Source of the DNA: Curtobacterium sp. Leaf261
GTDB lineage: Bacteria; Actinomycetota; Actinomycetes; Actinomycetales; Microbacteriaceae
Reading direction: 5' to 3'
Assembly (NCBI RefSeq): GCF_001422205.1
Contig: NZ_LMMJ01000009.1
Coordinates: forward strand, 350,070 to 414,069
Length of the DNA stretch: 64,000 nucleotides
In this document: positions 17,636-26,770 of the stretch, piece by piece
Layout: every line of letters begins with the position of its first letter
Numbering within the stretch: the stretch's first letter is position 1
Position numbers and translations under genes: made by a program
Notes under the pieces: generated by a model
The model's database searches: none
Told to the model about the DNA's origin: nothing
The model's input: only the letters and a program-made list of their open reading frames with translations

Positions 17636-18459
17636 GGGGTGTCCGTGCCGTCGGCGACCGGCGGCGACGTGTCCGAGGACGCGACGACGTCCGGCTGCTC
17701 GCCGGTGGTCTGGTGCGCACGCCTGGCCTCGGCCCGGCGTGCGGCCGAGGCACGGACGGCACCGGTCATCGGCTTCCGGCCGCGGTGCAGTGCGACGATG
17801 CCGGCCGTGAGGTTCCGGTACGCGACGACCGTGAACCCGACGCCGCGGAGCCACTGGCTGAGCACCTGCTGTTCCGGCCACGCCGCGATCGACTCGCCGA
17901 GGTAGCGGTAGGCGGCAGGGTTGCTGCTCGAGAGCTTGGCGATGCCGGGGAGCACGCGCTTCAGGTAGGACAGGTACCCGAAGCGGAGCAGTGCCATCGG
18001 CGGGGTGGAGAACTCGCAGATCACGACGCGGCCGCCGGGCTTCATGACGCGGTACATCTCGGCCAGCGCCGCCATCGGGTCGTTGACGTTGCGGAGTCCG
18101 AACGAGATCGTCACCGCGTCGAAGGTGTCGTCCTCGAAGGGCAGGTGTTCGGCGTCGCCGTGCACGAACGTGATCTCGGGGTGACGGCCCCGACCGACCT
18201 CGATCATCCCCGTGGACAGGTCGAGTGCCGTGACGTCGGCGCCCTTCTTCGCGAAGGCGGCGGAGCTCGTGCCGGTGCCGGCGGCCAGGTCGAGGATCTT
18301 CTCGCCGGGCTGCGGGTCGACGGCCTTGACGGTCGCGACACGCCACAGCGGGGCGTTCCCCGCGGACAGGATGTCGTTGGTGAGGTCGTACTTCTCCGCG
18401 ACGTCATCGAACATGGCCGCCACCTCGTCCGGCCGCTTGGACATGTCCGCTCTGCTCAC
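17632..18459 (-). CDS. menG: Demethylmenaquinone methyltransferase
   Basis: 275 residues, class I SAM methyltransferase of the UbiE/MenG family. SAM-binding motif LDLAAGTGTSSAAFAKKG near residue 55, FGLRNVNDP and FSTPPM are diagnostic. It makes the last step to menaquinone. The C-terminal 45 residues are a charged, probably disordered extension. I favour the GTG at 18459, because TAGGAT (18472-18467) stands 7 nt before it, the leaderless pattern; ATG at 18468 or 18444 are alternatives. Divergent from menF with about 64 nt between the starts. Confidence 0.9.
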   Translation of the reverse strand: MSRADMSKRPDEVAAMFDDVAEKYDLTNDILSAGNAPLWRVATVKAVDPQPGEKILDLAAGTGTSSAAFAKKGADVTALDLSTGMIEVGRGRHPEITFVHGDAEHLPFEDDTFDAVTISFGLRNVNDPMAALAEMYRVMKPGGRVVICEFSTPPMALLRFGYLSYLKRVLPGIAKLSSSNPAAYRYLGESIAAWPEQQVLSQWLRGVGFTVVAYRNLTAGIVALHRGRKPMTGAVRASAARRAEARRAHQTTGEQPDVVASSDTSPPVADGTDTP

Positions 18460-18466
18460 AGGATCC

Positions 18467-18517
18467 ATCCTAGGTGGTCGTCCCTCAGCATTCCCGAGTG
18501 GCGGCGACGCGTAGCAT
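18467..18517. promoter_or_regulatory. Divergent menG/menF promoters
   Basis: TAGGAT on the minus strand (18472-18467) and TAGCAT on the plus strand (18512-18517), each 6-7 nt before a GTG start. Both mRNAs are predicted leaderless, and the two -35 regions share the 40 bp between. Confidence 0.5.
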
Positions 18518-18523
18518 CGGAAC

Positions 18524-19783
18524 GTGTCACTGACCGCCGTCGAGACCCCGCACCTCACCGTGTCGACCCGCATGCTCGACGACCCGGGAGACGTGCTCCG
18601 GCACACCCTGGCGGATCGACCGCTCGCGTTCGTCCGTCGCGGGGACGGCATCATCGGCGTCGGTGAGGCGCTCCGGTACGTGTTCCGCGGACCCGATCGG
18701 ATGCGCGATGCGGCCACCGCGTGGCGGTCGCTCGTCGCGAACGCCACGGTGGACGACGCGCTCCGGGTCCGAGGGACCGGGCTCGTCGCGTTCGGGGCCT
18801 TCGCGTTCGCGGACGACTCCGCCGCCGAGAGCGTGCTCATCGTGCCGCGGATCGTCATCGGACGCCGACACGGCCGCGCCTGGCTGACCGCCGTCGACAC
18901 CACCGCGAACCCGGCGATGCTCGGGCCGTCCACGCTGTCCGACCCCACGCCCGCGGTCGCCGGACACGTGTCGGCCGCGTTCGGCCCGGGGCAGATCGAC
19001 GCCGACGCCTACGCCGCGTCGGTGGAACAGGCCGTCGCCGCGATCCGTGCGGGCGAGGCGCGGAAGATCGTCCTCGCACGTGACCGCGTCGCGACCCTCC
19101 CGCCGCACGCCGACCGTCGCGCAGTCCTCCTCGACCTCGCCACGAGCTACCCGGACTGCGTGACGTTCGCGGTCGACGGCCTCGTGGGCGCGACCCCGGA
19201 GACCCTCGCGCGCACCGACGGCACCGCCCTGAGCGCCCGCGTGCTCGCCGGCAGCGCCGCCCGTGGGACCGACCACACGTCGGACCGGCTCGCGGCCGAC
19301 GCACTCGCGTCGAGCGCCAAGGACCTCGAGGAGCACGACTTCGCACTCGCGAGCCTCGTCGAGGCGCTCCGTCCCATCGCCACGGACATCCGCGCCGACA
19401 CCGCGCCGTTCCGACTGCAGCTCCCGAACCTCTGGCACCTCGCGAGCGACGTGTCCGCCCTGCTCCCCCGCGGGACGACCTCGCTCGACGTCGCGGACGC
19501 CCTGCACCCGACGGCGGCGGTGGCCGGGACGCCGACGGACGCTGCGGTCCGCCTGATCGCCGGACTGGAGGCGGTGGACCGCGGCCGGTACGCCGGCCCC
19601 GTCGGGTGGATGGGTGCGTCCGGCGACGGCGAGTGGATGCTCGCCCTCCGCAGTGCCGAGATCAGCGACGACGGCACCGTCCGGGCATGGGCCGGCGCGG
19701 GGATCGTCGAGGGCTCGGACCCCGACCGCGAGGTCGCCGAGACCGCGCTGAAGTTCCGCCCGATCGCCGAGGCCCTCGCCTAG
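18524..19783 (+). CDS. menF: Isochorismate synthase
   Basis: 419 residues, chorismate-binding family. Signature segments: EARKIVLARDRVA, FAVDGLVGATPETLA, the SAARGTDHTSD region, KDLEEHDFAL, LHPTAAVAGTPTDAA and GDGEWMLALRSAE. It converts chorismate to isochorismate for menaquinone, using Mg. GTG start at 18524 is predicted leaderless. Convergent with menD; the space between holds repeats of both families. Confidence 0.9.
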   Translation: MSLTAVETPHLTVSTRMLDDPGDVLRHTLADRPLAFVRRGDGIIGVGEALRYVFRGPDRMRDAATAWRSLVANATVDDALRVRGTGLVAFGAFAFADDSAAESVLIVPRIVIGRRHGRAWLTAVDTTANPAMLGPSTLSDPTPAVAGHVSAAFGPGQIDADAYAASVEQAVAAIRAGEARKIVLARDRVATLPPHADRRAVLLDLATSYPDCVTFAVDGLVGATPETLARTDGTALSARVLAGSAARGTDHTSDRLAADALASSAKDLEEHDFALASLVEALRPIATDIRADTAPFRLQLPNLWHLASDVSALLPRGTTSLDVADALHPTAAVAGTPTDAAVRLIAGLEAVDRGRYAGPVGWMGASGDGEWMLALRSAEISDDGTVRAWAGAGIVEGSDPDREVAETALKFRPIAEALA

Positions 19784-19841
19784 TCCCGTCAGCCCGTCCC
19801 GGCAGCCCGTCCCGGCCCGGCTCGGCTCGGCCTGGACGCCC

Positions 19842-19960
19842 GTGTTCCGAACACCGTCGTCCGGCGTGCACACGGGGATACGGGTGTTCGGCGTGGACGC
19901 GCGTGTTCGGAACACCCGGGTGCACCGGCGGCGCGGCGTGGACGCGCGTGTTCGGAACAC
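19842..19960. repeat. Family-B repeat cluster (GTGTTC palindromes), menF/menD gap
   Basis: Three 13-bp palindromes GTGTTCCGAACAC or GTGTTCGGAACAC at 19842, 19903 and 19948, with a degenerate hairpin half at about 19856-19900. Placed between the convergent menF and menD genes. Same design as at 38156 and 56509. Confidence 0.75.
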
Positions 19961-19996
19961 GCGGGTGCACCGGGGACGCGCCCTCGGGGCGGGGGC

Positions 19997-20014
19997 GCAC
20001 CGTCCCTCCAGTCC
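19997..20014. repeat. Family-A repeat, single arm
   Basis: GCACCGTCCCTCCAGTCC, the right arm of the family-A hairpin, 23 nt beyond the menD stop on its 3' side. Confidence 0.65.
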
Positions 20015-20036
20015 GTCGGTGGGCGGAGGTCCACGG

Positions 20037-21920
20037 TCAGACGGCCAGCGGGACCTCGATGACCACCCGCTCAGCGGGGTCCGTCAGGACCTTCTCGAGG
20101 TCGCCCCAGGTGGACGCGCGGCGGTAGGTCCAGCCGAGCGCCGTGACGAGCTGCTCGACGTCGACCGTCTGCGGCGTGGACATGAGTCGCCGCATGTCGG
20201 CCGGGTCGGTCGACCCCGCGACCTCGAGACCGTCGAAGATCGCGCCACCGCCGTCGTTGCCGACGATCACCTGGAGCCGGTACGCCGGTTCGAGTGCGCC
20301 GGAGACGAGTCCGCCGATGTCGTGGAGGAACGTGAGGTCCCCCACGAGGACGCGTGTCGTCCCACCCCGGCCGTCCTCGGCGGCCTGCGCTGCGGAGATG
20401 CCGAGCGCCGTCGAGATCGTGCCGTCGATGCCCGCGAGGCCACGGTTCGCGTGTGCCACGACCTTCTTGCCCTGGACACGCTGGTCGGCGACCCGGATGA
20501 GCGTCGAGGCACCGAGGACGAGGCGGTCGTGCGGCCAGGTCGCGCCCCAGACGGCGTCGACGAGGAGCTCGCGCCCGACGGGACGGCGCTGGATCGCCAC
20601 CTCGTCGCGGAAGAACTGGGCACGCTCGCGGCGGTCCTCGCTCCGCTTGGCGTCGAGGTCCGGGCCGGCGTCGCCCTCGCCGAGCACAGTCCTGCTCGCC
20701 GCGACCCACCGGCCGACCCAGGCGCGGTGCTCGGGGCCCGGGCGGCCGGTGACCCGGACACCGGCGACGACCGTGGCACCGTGGGCCGCTCCGAGCGCGC
20801 GACCGGGGTCGTACGCCTCACCGGCGACGCCCCGGACGACGATGGTCTCGACGTCGTCGCGTTGCAGGATCGTCGGCACCTCGCGGCTGAGCGTCGGGTG
20901 CCCGAGGACCACCGCGCGCCGGACCGTGCCGCCGAACGCCGGGTCCGCGAGCAGCTCGCGGTAGGCCACGACGAGGTTCCGACCGAAGTGTGCGCCGCTC
21001 GTGACCTCGGCGACGAGGGGTGCGCCGAGCTCCCACGCGATGCGCTCGGCGTCGTCGGTGGCGTCGTGGCCGGCGATGACGACGGTCCCGGGCACCTCGT
21101 CGACGGCGAGGTCGACGTCCGGCTCGCCGACCGGGCGGATCCGTCGGACCGCGAATGCCGGGTCGACGTCGTCCTCGGCGACGGGCTCGACCACGCCCGC
21201 ACCGGCCGAGAGCGGTTCGCGGAAGCCGATGTCGAGCTGCACCGGCCCGGGAGTCCCCTGGTGCCCGGCTGCCGCGGCGACCGCTCGGCGCGCGAGAGCA
21301 CGGACCGCGTCGGCGGCCTCCGGGTCGACGGCCGGGTCGCCCACGCCGTCGAGGGTCGGTGCCTCGACGTCGACGAGCAGGCGGAGTGCGGTCCCGAAGA
21401 TGCCGGACTGCACGGTGGTCTGGTTGCTGCCGATCCCGCGGAGCTCGGCCGGCCGGTCCGCACTCAGCACGATCATCGGGACACCGGAGTGGTGCGCCTC
21501 CAGCACGGCGGGGTGCAGGTTCGCGACCGCGGTGCCCGAGGTCGTCACGACGAGCGCGGGACGCCCGGACTCGACGGCGAGGCCGAGCGCGAAGAACGCG
21601 GCCGTCCGCTCGTCGAGGCGCACGTGCACGCGGATCGACCCGGCGCGCTCGGTCGCTGCGGCGGCGAGGGCGAGGGCCTGCGACCGCGACCCGGGGCTGA
21701 CGACGACGTCGGTCACGCCGACGCGGACGAACTCGCGGAGCAGCGCGATCGAGAAGTCGGTCGCGGGAGAGCCCGACCCGGTCCGACCACCCGAGCCGGT
21801 CCGACCGTCAGTCCCGGTCCGACCGTCAGTCCCGGTCCGACCGTCAGTCCCGGTCCGACCGTCAGGGGCGGTCCGACCGTCAGGGGCGGTCCGACCGTCA
21901 GGGGCGGCGGGGTCCGGCAC
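20037..21920 (-). CDS. menD: 2-succinyl-5-enolpyruvyl-6-hydroxy-3-cyclohexene-1-carboxylate synthase
   Basis: 627 residues, a thiamine-diphosphate enzyme adding succinic semialdehyde to isochorismate. Conserved parts: VVSPGSRSQALALA, HVRLDERTAAFFALGLA (catalytic Glu), VVTTSGTAVANLHPAV, and the ThDP motif GDLTFLHDIGGL with NDGGGAIF. The first 50 residues are an unusual run of hexapeptides (DGRTAP, DGRTGT) coded by seven 18-bp tandem repeats; MenD proteins normally begin near SPATDFSIALL. The GTG at 21920 is the only plausible start and lies 22 nt inside the upstream PLDc_N gene. No ribosome site is evident. Confidence 0.88.
   Translation of the reverse strand: MPDPAAPDGRTAPDGRTAPDGRTGTDGRTGTDGRTGTDGRTGSGGRTGSGSPATDFSIALLREFVRVGVTDVVVSPGSRSQALALAAAATERAGSIRVHVRLDERTAAFFALGLAVESGRPALVVTTSGTAVANLHPAVLEAHHSGVPMIVLSADRPAELRGIGSNQTTVQSGIFGTALRLLVDVEAPTLDGVGDPAVDPEAADAVRALARRAVAAAAGHQGTPGPVQLDIGFREPLSAGAGVVEPVAEDDVDPAFAVRRIRPVGEPDVDLAVDEVPGTVVIAGHDATDDAERIAWELGAPLVAEVTSGAHFGRNLVVAYRELLADPAFGGTVRRAVVLGHPTLSREVPTILQRDDVETIVVRGVAGEAYDPGRALGAAHGATVVAGVRVTGRPGPEHRAWVGRWVAASRTVLGEGDAGPDLDAKRSEDRRERAQFFRDEVAIQRRPVGRELLVDAVWGATWPHDRLVLGASTLIRVADQRVQGKKVVAHANRGLAGIDGTISTALGISAAQAAEDGRGGTTRVLVGDLTFLHDIGGLVSGALEPAYRLQVIVGNDGGGAIFDGLEVAGSTDPADMRRLMSTPQTVDVEQLVTALGWTYRRASTWGDLEKVLTDPAERVVIEVPLAV
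21780..21905. repeat. 18-bp tandem repeat in the menD 5' end
   Basis: Seven units: one GGTCCGACCACCCGAGCC, three GGTCCGACCGTCAGTCCC, three GGTCCGACCGTCAGGGGC. In frame they code for hexapeptides at the MenD N-terminus; copy number could vary without a frameshift. Confidence 0.9.
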
Positions 21921-22260
21921 CGGCGTCGTCGTCGGGCTCTGCGAGCTGCTGTTCGAGGTTCCGGATGGTTGCGTCGCTCTGTTCCTTCTCGCTCGCGGCC
22001 ATGCCGTGGTGCGTCGCACCGAGGAAGTCCGGGTCGTCATCGGGTCCGAGGTACCTGGACGCCGGGGCACGCGACGCCGGCGCACGGCCGAGCACGAACC
22101 AGAGCAGGCCGCCGAGCACGGGGAGCACGACGATGAGGAGGACCCAGACGGCCTTGTTCAGGGACCGCACCCGCGGCCGGGGCATCGTCGCGCAGTCGAT
22201 CACGGCATAGACCATGAACGCGACCGCGGCCACGACAGCCACCACGATGAACCGGACCAT
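21898..22260 (-). CDS. PLDc_N domain membrane protein
   Basis: 120 residues: one N-terminal membrane segment (about 3-22), a second (about 37-57; VWVLLIVVLPVLGGLLWFVLG) and a charged tail predicted to be coiled or disordered. This two-helix pattern is the PLDc_N module found before phospholipase D domains, here alone. Start ATG is predicted leaderless from TAGACT (22273-22268), 7 nt away. Overlaps the menD start by 23 nt, so it is probably the first gene of the menD transcript. Confidence 0.75.
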   Translation of the reverse strand: MVRFIVVAVVAAVAFMVYAVIDCATMPRPRVRSLNKAVWVLLIVVLPVLGGLLWFVLGRAPASRAPASRYLGPDDDPDFLGATHHGMAASEKEQSDATIRNLEQQLAEPDDDAGAGPRRP

Positions 22261-22393
22261 GCGGCCGAGTCTAGGCAGGCCACCTGTGATGCACCGGGGA
22301 CCGGACGCAGCTCCGGCGGCCGCCTGAGAGCATCCGCGACCGGGCCGCGGACGCTCGGGCTGCTCCCACCTCGGCAGTCCGTAGACTTGCCGC

Positions 22394-22771
22394 GTGAAAG
22401 CCTGGCTGACGTACACCCTGGCGCGACTCGGGATCTTCGCGGCGGTGCTCGCGATCCTCCTGGTGATCGGCGTGCAGTGGGCCTTCGCCACGATCGGGGC
22501 CGCGCTCATCTCGCTCCTGGTGTCGTACATCGCGCTGCCGAAGCTCCGGTGGCAGGTGGCGACGAGCCTCGCGGAGCGTCGCCAGGCCCCGGAGCACGAC
22601 GAGGACGCGGACTACGAGGACGACTTCGTCGACGCGGAGGACACCCCCGGTCAGCAAGCCGCACCGCGGCAGGCCGCACCGCAGCAAGCCGCACCGCAGC
22701 CGTCCGCGCCGCAGCAGGCCGCACCGCGCCCGACGACGCCAGCGACGCCGGACGAGCCGTCCCGCCCCTGA
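22394..22771 (+). CDS. DUF4229 domain-containing membrane protein
   Basis: 125 residues: two membrane segments within residues 10-55 (RLGIFAAVLAILLVIGVQW and GAALISLLVSYIALP), then an acidic patch and a low-complexity Gln-Ala-Ala-Pro tail made of short repeats. Matches the actinobacterial DUF4229 family, function unknown. GTG start is predicted leaderless (TAGACT at 22382-22387, then 6 nt). Its place inside the menaquinone island is conserved in related genomes as far as I recall, which is not proof of a role there. Confidence 0.75.
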   Translation: MKAWLTYTLARLGIFAAVLAILLVIGVQWAFATIGAALISLLVSYIALPKLRWQVATSLAERRQAPEHDEDADYEDDFVDAEDTPGQQAAPRQAAPQQAAPQPSAPQQAAPRPTTPATPDEPSRP

Positions 22772-22818
22772 GTCCTTGACCTCGGCGACGCGGCTCCTGT
22801 CTCGCGACCCCGACGGCG

Positions 22819-23778
22819 CTACGGCTGGATCGCGAGCGCGACGGCCAGCACGATCCCGAAGGCGAGCGCTGAGAACGAGGACAGCTGCAGCGCGGTGATC
22901 AGCTCCCGCGGCTTCGTCGAGGTCGCACCGATGATCGCGGCCGGCAGCGCCATGAGCAACGTGAAGTACGTGTACCCGGTCCGGAAGTACAGCAGGACGA
23001 ACCAGATGAGCGCCACGTACGGGAGCAGCAGGAACACCACGTACAGCGTCCGGGCGGCCCCCTGTCCGAGGACGACCGCCAGGGTGCGCTTGCCGGCGCG
23101 GGTGTCCTCGTCGATGTCCCGGATGTTGTTCACCATGAGGACCGCGCACGAGAAGAACCCGGCCATCAGCGCGGCCACGAGACCGTTCAGGCTGACCCGG
23201 CCGATCTGCACGAACTCGGTCCCGAGCACGGCGACCAGGCCGAAGAACACGAAGACGAACACCTCACCGAGCGCGTTGTACCCGTACGGCTTCTTGCCCC
23301 CGGTGTAGAACCAGGCGGCGACGATGGCGGCAGCCCCGACAGCGAGCAGCCACCAGGTCCCGGTGAGCACGACGATCACGATGCCGGCCACCGCGGCGAG
23401 CCCGAAGAACGTCAGTGCGACGGTCAGGACGGTCCGGGGCTTCGCGATCCCGGCACCGGTGAGCCGCGCGGGTCCGACCCGGAACTCGTCGGTCCCGCGG
23501 ACGCCGTCCGAGTAGTCGTTGCTGTAGTTCACGCCGACCTGCAGGAACACCGCGACCGCGAGTGCCAGCAGCGCGATCCCGAGGTCCCACCCACCGTCGA
23601 GGTACGCCACCGCCGTCCCGAGCAGCACCGGCACGACACCGAGCGTCAGGGTGCGGAGGCGCGCCCCGCCGATCCAGTCGCGCGCGGTCGCCTTCCGGGG
23701 ACGCCCCTGGGGTCGTCCGCCTGGTCGGCCACCGGGTCGTCCGGAGCGCTGCTTGGTCTTCCTGCCACCGTTCGCCAC
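22819..23778 (-). CDS. menA: 1,4-dihydroxy-2-naphthoate polyprenyltransferase
   Basis: 319 residues, UbiA-superfamily membrane prenyltransferase with about eight helices. First Asp-rich motif VNYSNDYSDGVRGTDE near residue 85 and second NNIRDIDEDTRAGKRTL near 205 bind the Mg-polyprenyl diphosphate. An Arg/Gly/Pro-rich N-terminal tail precedes. The GTG at 23778 follows TACGAT (23792-23787) by 8 nt, a leaderless arrangement. Downstream of menE on the same strand but probably with its own promoter. Confidence 0.92.
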   Translation of the reverse strand: MANGGRKTKQRSGRPGGRPGGRPQGRPRKATARDWIGGARLRTLTLGVVPVLLGTAVAYLDGGWDLGIALLALAVAVFLQVGVNYSNDYSDGVRGTDEFRVGPARLTGAGIAKPRTVLTVALTFFGLAAVAGIVIVVLTGTWWLLAVGAAAIVAAWFYTGGKKPYGYNALGEVFVFVFFGLVAVLGTEFVQIGRVSLNGLVAALMAGFFSCAVLMVNNIRDIDEDTRAGKRTLAVVLGQGAARTLYVVFLLLPYVALIWFVLLYFRTGYTYFTLLMALPAAIIGATSTKPRELITALQLSSFSALAFGIVLAVALAIQP

Positions 23779-23823
23779 GAGGATCGATCGTATCGGCACC
23801 GCGTGTGCGGTCGGGACGGATCC

Positions 23824-23840
23824 GGACTGGAGGCACGGCT
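23824..23840. repeat. Family-A repeat, single arm, variant
   Basis: GGACTGGAGGCACGGCT between the menE stop and the menA start; no pairing arm is present nearby. Confidence 0.5.
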
Positions 23841-23863
23841 GGCGTCCGCCCCGCCGGTTCCGC

Positions 23864-24982
23864 TCAGCGCGCTGCGGCCTCGACTGCCCGCCGATCGGGT
23901 TTGCCGGACGCGAGCATCGGGACCGCCGCGAGCACCACGACGTCGACCGGACGAGCGGCGCGGCCGAGCACGGCGCCGACCGTCGCACGCACGAGCTCGA
24001 GCGGTACGGCGACACTCGTCACGACCACCGGGACCTCGCCCCATTCCGCGTCGCTCCGCCGGGTGACGACCGCCCCGTCCTGCCCGGGGAGCTCCCGGAC
24101 GACGCGTTCGACGGCTCCGAGCGGGACCTTCTCGCCGCCGGAGATGATGACGTCGTCGAGCCGCCCGAGCACCCGCACCCGACCGTCCCCGTCGATCGAG
24201 GCGGCGTCGTTCGTCCGGTACCAGCGATGTCCGGCGTCCTCGACGAACGTCGCTCCGGTGCGCTCGGGATCGGCGAGGTACCCCTCGGCGAGCATCGGCC
24301 CCGACAGCTGCAGCTCCCCGTCGACCAGTCGCGTCCTGACCGACCCGAACGGCACGCCGTCGTACACGCAGCCACCGCTCGTCTCGCTCGCACCGTAGGT
24401 CGTCACGACTCGCACCCCGGCCCGCCGAGCACGGTCGAGGAGTGCAATAGGGGTCGCCTGCCCACCGACGAGGACGGCGTCGAACGTCGTGAGGGCCGCT
24501 GCCGCCCGCGCGTCCTCGAGCACCCGCGAGAGCTGCGCCGGGACGAGCGAGGTGTACCGGCGGTCCGCGACGAGCCCCTCGGCAGCGACCGCGAACGCCC
24601 TGGCGTCGAAGTGCCCGACCGGGAGCATCACGGGCGTGGTCCCCGCGGCGATCGACCGGGTCAGGACGTTGAGGCCCGCGATGTAGTGCGTCGGCAGCGC
24701 GAGCACCCAGCCGCCGGGTCCCCCGAGCGCACCGTCGGCGGCGGCGGCGCCGGCGAGGAGCGCCTCGGAGGAGAGCGCGACACGCTTCCCCGTGCCGGTC
24801 GATCCGCTCGTCTCGACGACCAGCGCGACCCGGCGCTCGACGTCGGCCGGTGCGGGGGTCGGCAGCGACGGACCGTCAGCGGCGACCGGCAGGAGTGCGT
24901 CGCCGCCGGTGAGGGCCGCCTCCAGTCCGCGGAGCACCGCCGCCGGGTCACCGGCGCCGACCTGCCGGAGCCGCCTCGTCAT
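23864..24982 (-). CDS. menE: o-Succinylbenzoate-CoA ligase, short form
   Basis: 372 residues, the short MenE typical of actinobacteria. Adenylate-forming motifs: ETSGSTGTGKRVALS (phosphate binding), TYGASETSGGCVYDG, and VRVLGRLDDVIISGGEKV before the mobile C-domain with ASGKPDRRAVE. It activates o-succinylbenzoate with CoA, the substrate for MenB. The ATG at 24982 lies 43 nt after the menB stop, so menB-menE are an operon. Confidence 0.88.
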   Translation of the reverse strand: MTRRLRQVGAGDPAAVLRGLEAALTGGDALLPVAADGPSLPTPAPADVERRVALVVETSGSTGTGKRVALSSEALLAGAAAADGALGGPGGWVLALPTHYIAGLNVLTRSIAAGTTPVMLPVGHFDARAFAVAAEGLVADRRYTSLVPAQLSRVLEDARAAAALTTFDAVLVGGQATPIALLDRARRAGVRVVTTYGASETSGGCVYDGVPFGSVRTRLVDGELQLSGPMLAEGYLADPERTGATFVEDAGHRWYRTNDAASIDGDGRVRVLGRLDDVIISGGEKVPLGAVERVVRELPGQDGAVVTRRSDAEWGEVPVVVTSVAVPLELVRATVGAVLGRAARPVDVVVLAAVPMLASGKPDRRAVEAAAR

Positions 24983-25025
24983 CGGGGCGCGTCGGAGCGT
25001 CGCGCGGACCGCGGAGCGGGACGTG

Positions 25026-25955
25026 TCAGAAGTGCCACGGGAAGTCGCCCCACGTCGGTGCCCGCTTCTCGAGGAACGCATCGCGACCCTCGACGGCCTC
25101 GTCCGAGGCGTAGGCGAGGCGGGTGGCCTCCCCCGCGAAGACCTGCTGCCCCACGAGGCCGTCGTCCACCGCGTTGAACGAGTACTTGAGCATCCGGATC
25201 GCCGTCGGGGACTTGCCGAGGATGATCTGCCCCCACTCGATCGCGGTGGTCTCGAGCTCCGCGTGCGGGACGACGAGGTTCACGGCACCCATCTCGTAGG
25301 CGCGCTGCGCGGAGTACTCCTGGGCGAGGAAGAAGACCTCGCGGGCGGCCTTCTGGCCGATCTGCTTGGCGTAGTAGGCGCTGCCGTACCCACCGTCGAA
25401 CGAACCCACGTCGGCATCGGTCTGCTTGAACCGGCCGTGCTCGGCGCTCGCGATCGTCAGGTCGCACACCGCGTGCAGCGAGTGTCCGCCGCCCGCTGCC
25501 CACCCGGGGACCACCGCGATGACGACCTTCGGCATCATCCGGATGAGGCGCTGGACCTCGAGGATGTGCAGTCGTCCCATCGATGCCTGCGCGGCCGCGG
25601 GGTCGACGCCCTCGGGTGGTGCACCCTCGTCGCCGACGTACTCGTACCCGCTCCGTCCGCGGATGCGCTGGTCACCGCCGGAGCAGAAGGCCCACCCGCC
25701 GTCCTTCGGGCTCGGGCCGTTGCCGGTGAGGAGCACGCAGCCGACCCGGGGGTCCTGCCGGGCGTCGTCGAGGGCGCGGTACAGCTCGTCGACGGTGCGC
25801 GGGCGGAACGCGTTGCGGACCTCGGGGCGATCGAACGCGATGCGGACGATGCCCCCGGAGACGTGCTTGTGGTACGTGATGTCCGTGAACGCCGCGGCGG
25901 CCGGGGCCACCGTCCAGACGTCCGGATCGAAGATGTCGGAGACCGGCGATGCCAT
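25026..25955 (-). CDS. menB: 1,4-dihydroxy-2-naphthoyl-CoA synthase
   Basis: 309 residues, crotonase fold. Oxyanion-hole residues in FCSGGDQRIRG and PGWAAGGGHSLH; TDADVGSFDGGYGSAYYAKQ and the C-terminal THAPTWGDF-type end (KRAPTWGDFPWHF) are diagnostic of MenB against other enoyl-CoA hydratases. It closes the second ring of the naphthoquinone. ATG is predicted leaderless (TAGGCT 25967-25962, then 6 nt). First gene of menB-menE. Confidence 0.93.
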   Translation of the reverse strand: MASPVSDIFDPDVWTVAPAAAAFTDITYHKHVSGGIVRIAFDRPEVRNAFRPRTVDELYRALDDARQDPRVGCVLLTGNGPSPKDGGWAFCSGGDQRIRGRSGYEYVGDEGAPPEGVDPAAAQASMGRLHILEVQRLIRMMPKVVIAVVPGWAAGGGHSLHAVCDLTIASAEHGRFKQTDADVGSFDGGYGSAYYAKQIGQKAAREVFFLAQEYSAQRAYEMGAVNLVVPHAELETTAIEWGQIILGKSPTAIRMLKYSFNAVDDGLVGQQVFAGEATRLAYASDEAVEGRDAFLEKRAPTWGDFPWHF

Positions 25956-26040
25956 GGTCCGAGCCTAGCCGCGGGCGGGGCTCGGAGGCCGGAGGTCGCT
26001 CTGTCGCCACCCGGGGCTGGCGGGCTGGCGGGCTGGGCCT

Positions 26041-26120
26041 CCCGGTTCGGGACATCCGGCCAGACCCACCGGTTCGGGACATCCGGCCCGGGAACGAACC
26101 ACGTCGACTGTCCCGAACCC
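26041..26120. repeat. Direct and inverted repeats around GGTTCGGGACA
   Basis: GGTTCGGGACATCCGGCC occurs twice (26044 and 26071) and its inverse TGTCCCGAACC once (about 26109), able to form a hairpin just after the stop of the 26141 gene. Possibly that gene's terminator and a third small repeat family. Confidence 0.5.
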
Positions 26121-26140
26121 GTCTCGACAGGCGGGCAGGG

Positions 26141-26770
26141 TCAGGACCCGCTCCCCGGCCCCATCTGCGCCGCGGCCTCCGGCGCGAGGACCGCGAGGGC
26201 GATGACGAGGATCACGGGATTGCCGAGGAAGGCGAGCACGACCGCGAGCACGCCGTACCAGCGGCCGAGCCCACCGACCGCGGCGACGAACCCGAGCACC
26301 GCGGCGATCAGGGTCAGGAACACGACGACGAAGCACATGCCCGTCGCGAAGCGCATCTCGCCGCCCATGAGGACCGCGAACGCGCTGGCGTCCACCGCGA
26401 GGCAGACGACCGCCAGACCGAACGCGATCTTGCCGACGATCGGGTTCCGGCGCCGCCGGCGGGTGCCGCCGGGGCGAGCGGAGACGTCGACGGTGTTCGC
26501 CCACATGAGCGTGGAGAACTCGTCAGCCCCAGACCCAGACCCAGACCCAGACCCCGACCCCGACCCAGCCCCAGACCGGTTCGCGCGTGCGGACGATGCC
26601 CGTCCTGCAGTCTGGCGCGCGGCTGGACTGGCCGCACGTGACACCGTCGACCGAGTACCGGTCGACCGTCCTGCCGGGTGTCCCCCGGTGTCGAGCGGGC
26701 TGGAGGAACGTGGACTGGAGGAACGCGGCACGGGCCGAGTTGCCTTCCGTTCCGGCGACCCTTCCCGCAT
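26141..26770 (-). CDS. Hypothetical membrane protein with long disordered N-terminus
   Basis: 209 residues if it starts at ATG 26770, which has GGAAGG 3 nt upstream and a TAGCAT promoter element at 26858-26853; ATG 26506 (121 residues) is the alternative. The N-terminal half is Ser/Arg/Pro-rich and contains a Gly-Ser run coded by a 6-bp tandem repeat (about 26526-26575). The C-terminal half has about three membrane segments. No family was recognised. Divergent from menC. Confidence 0.55.
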   Translation of the reverse strand: MREGSPERKATRPVPRSSSPRSSSPLDTGGHPAGRSTGTRSTVSRAASPAARQTAGRASSARANRSGAGSGSGSGSGSGSGADEFSTLMWANTVDVSARPGGTRRRRRNPIVGKIAFGLAVVCLAVDASAFAVLMGGEMRFATGMCFVVVFLTLIAAVLGFVAAVGGLGRWYGVLAVVLAFLGNPVILVIALAVLAPEAAAQMGPGSGS

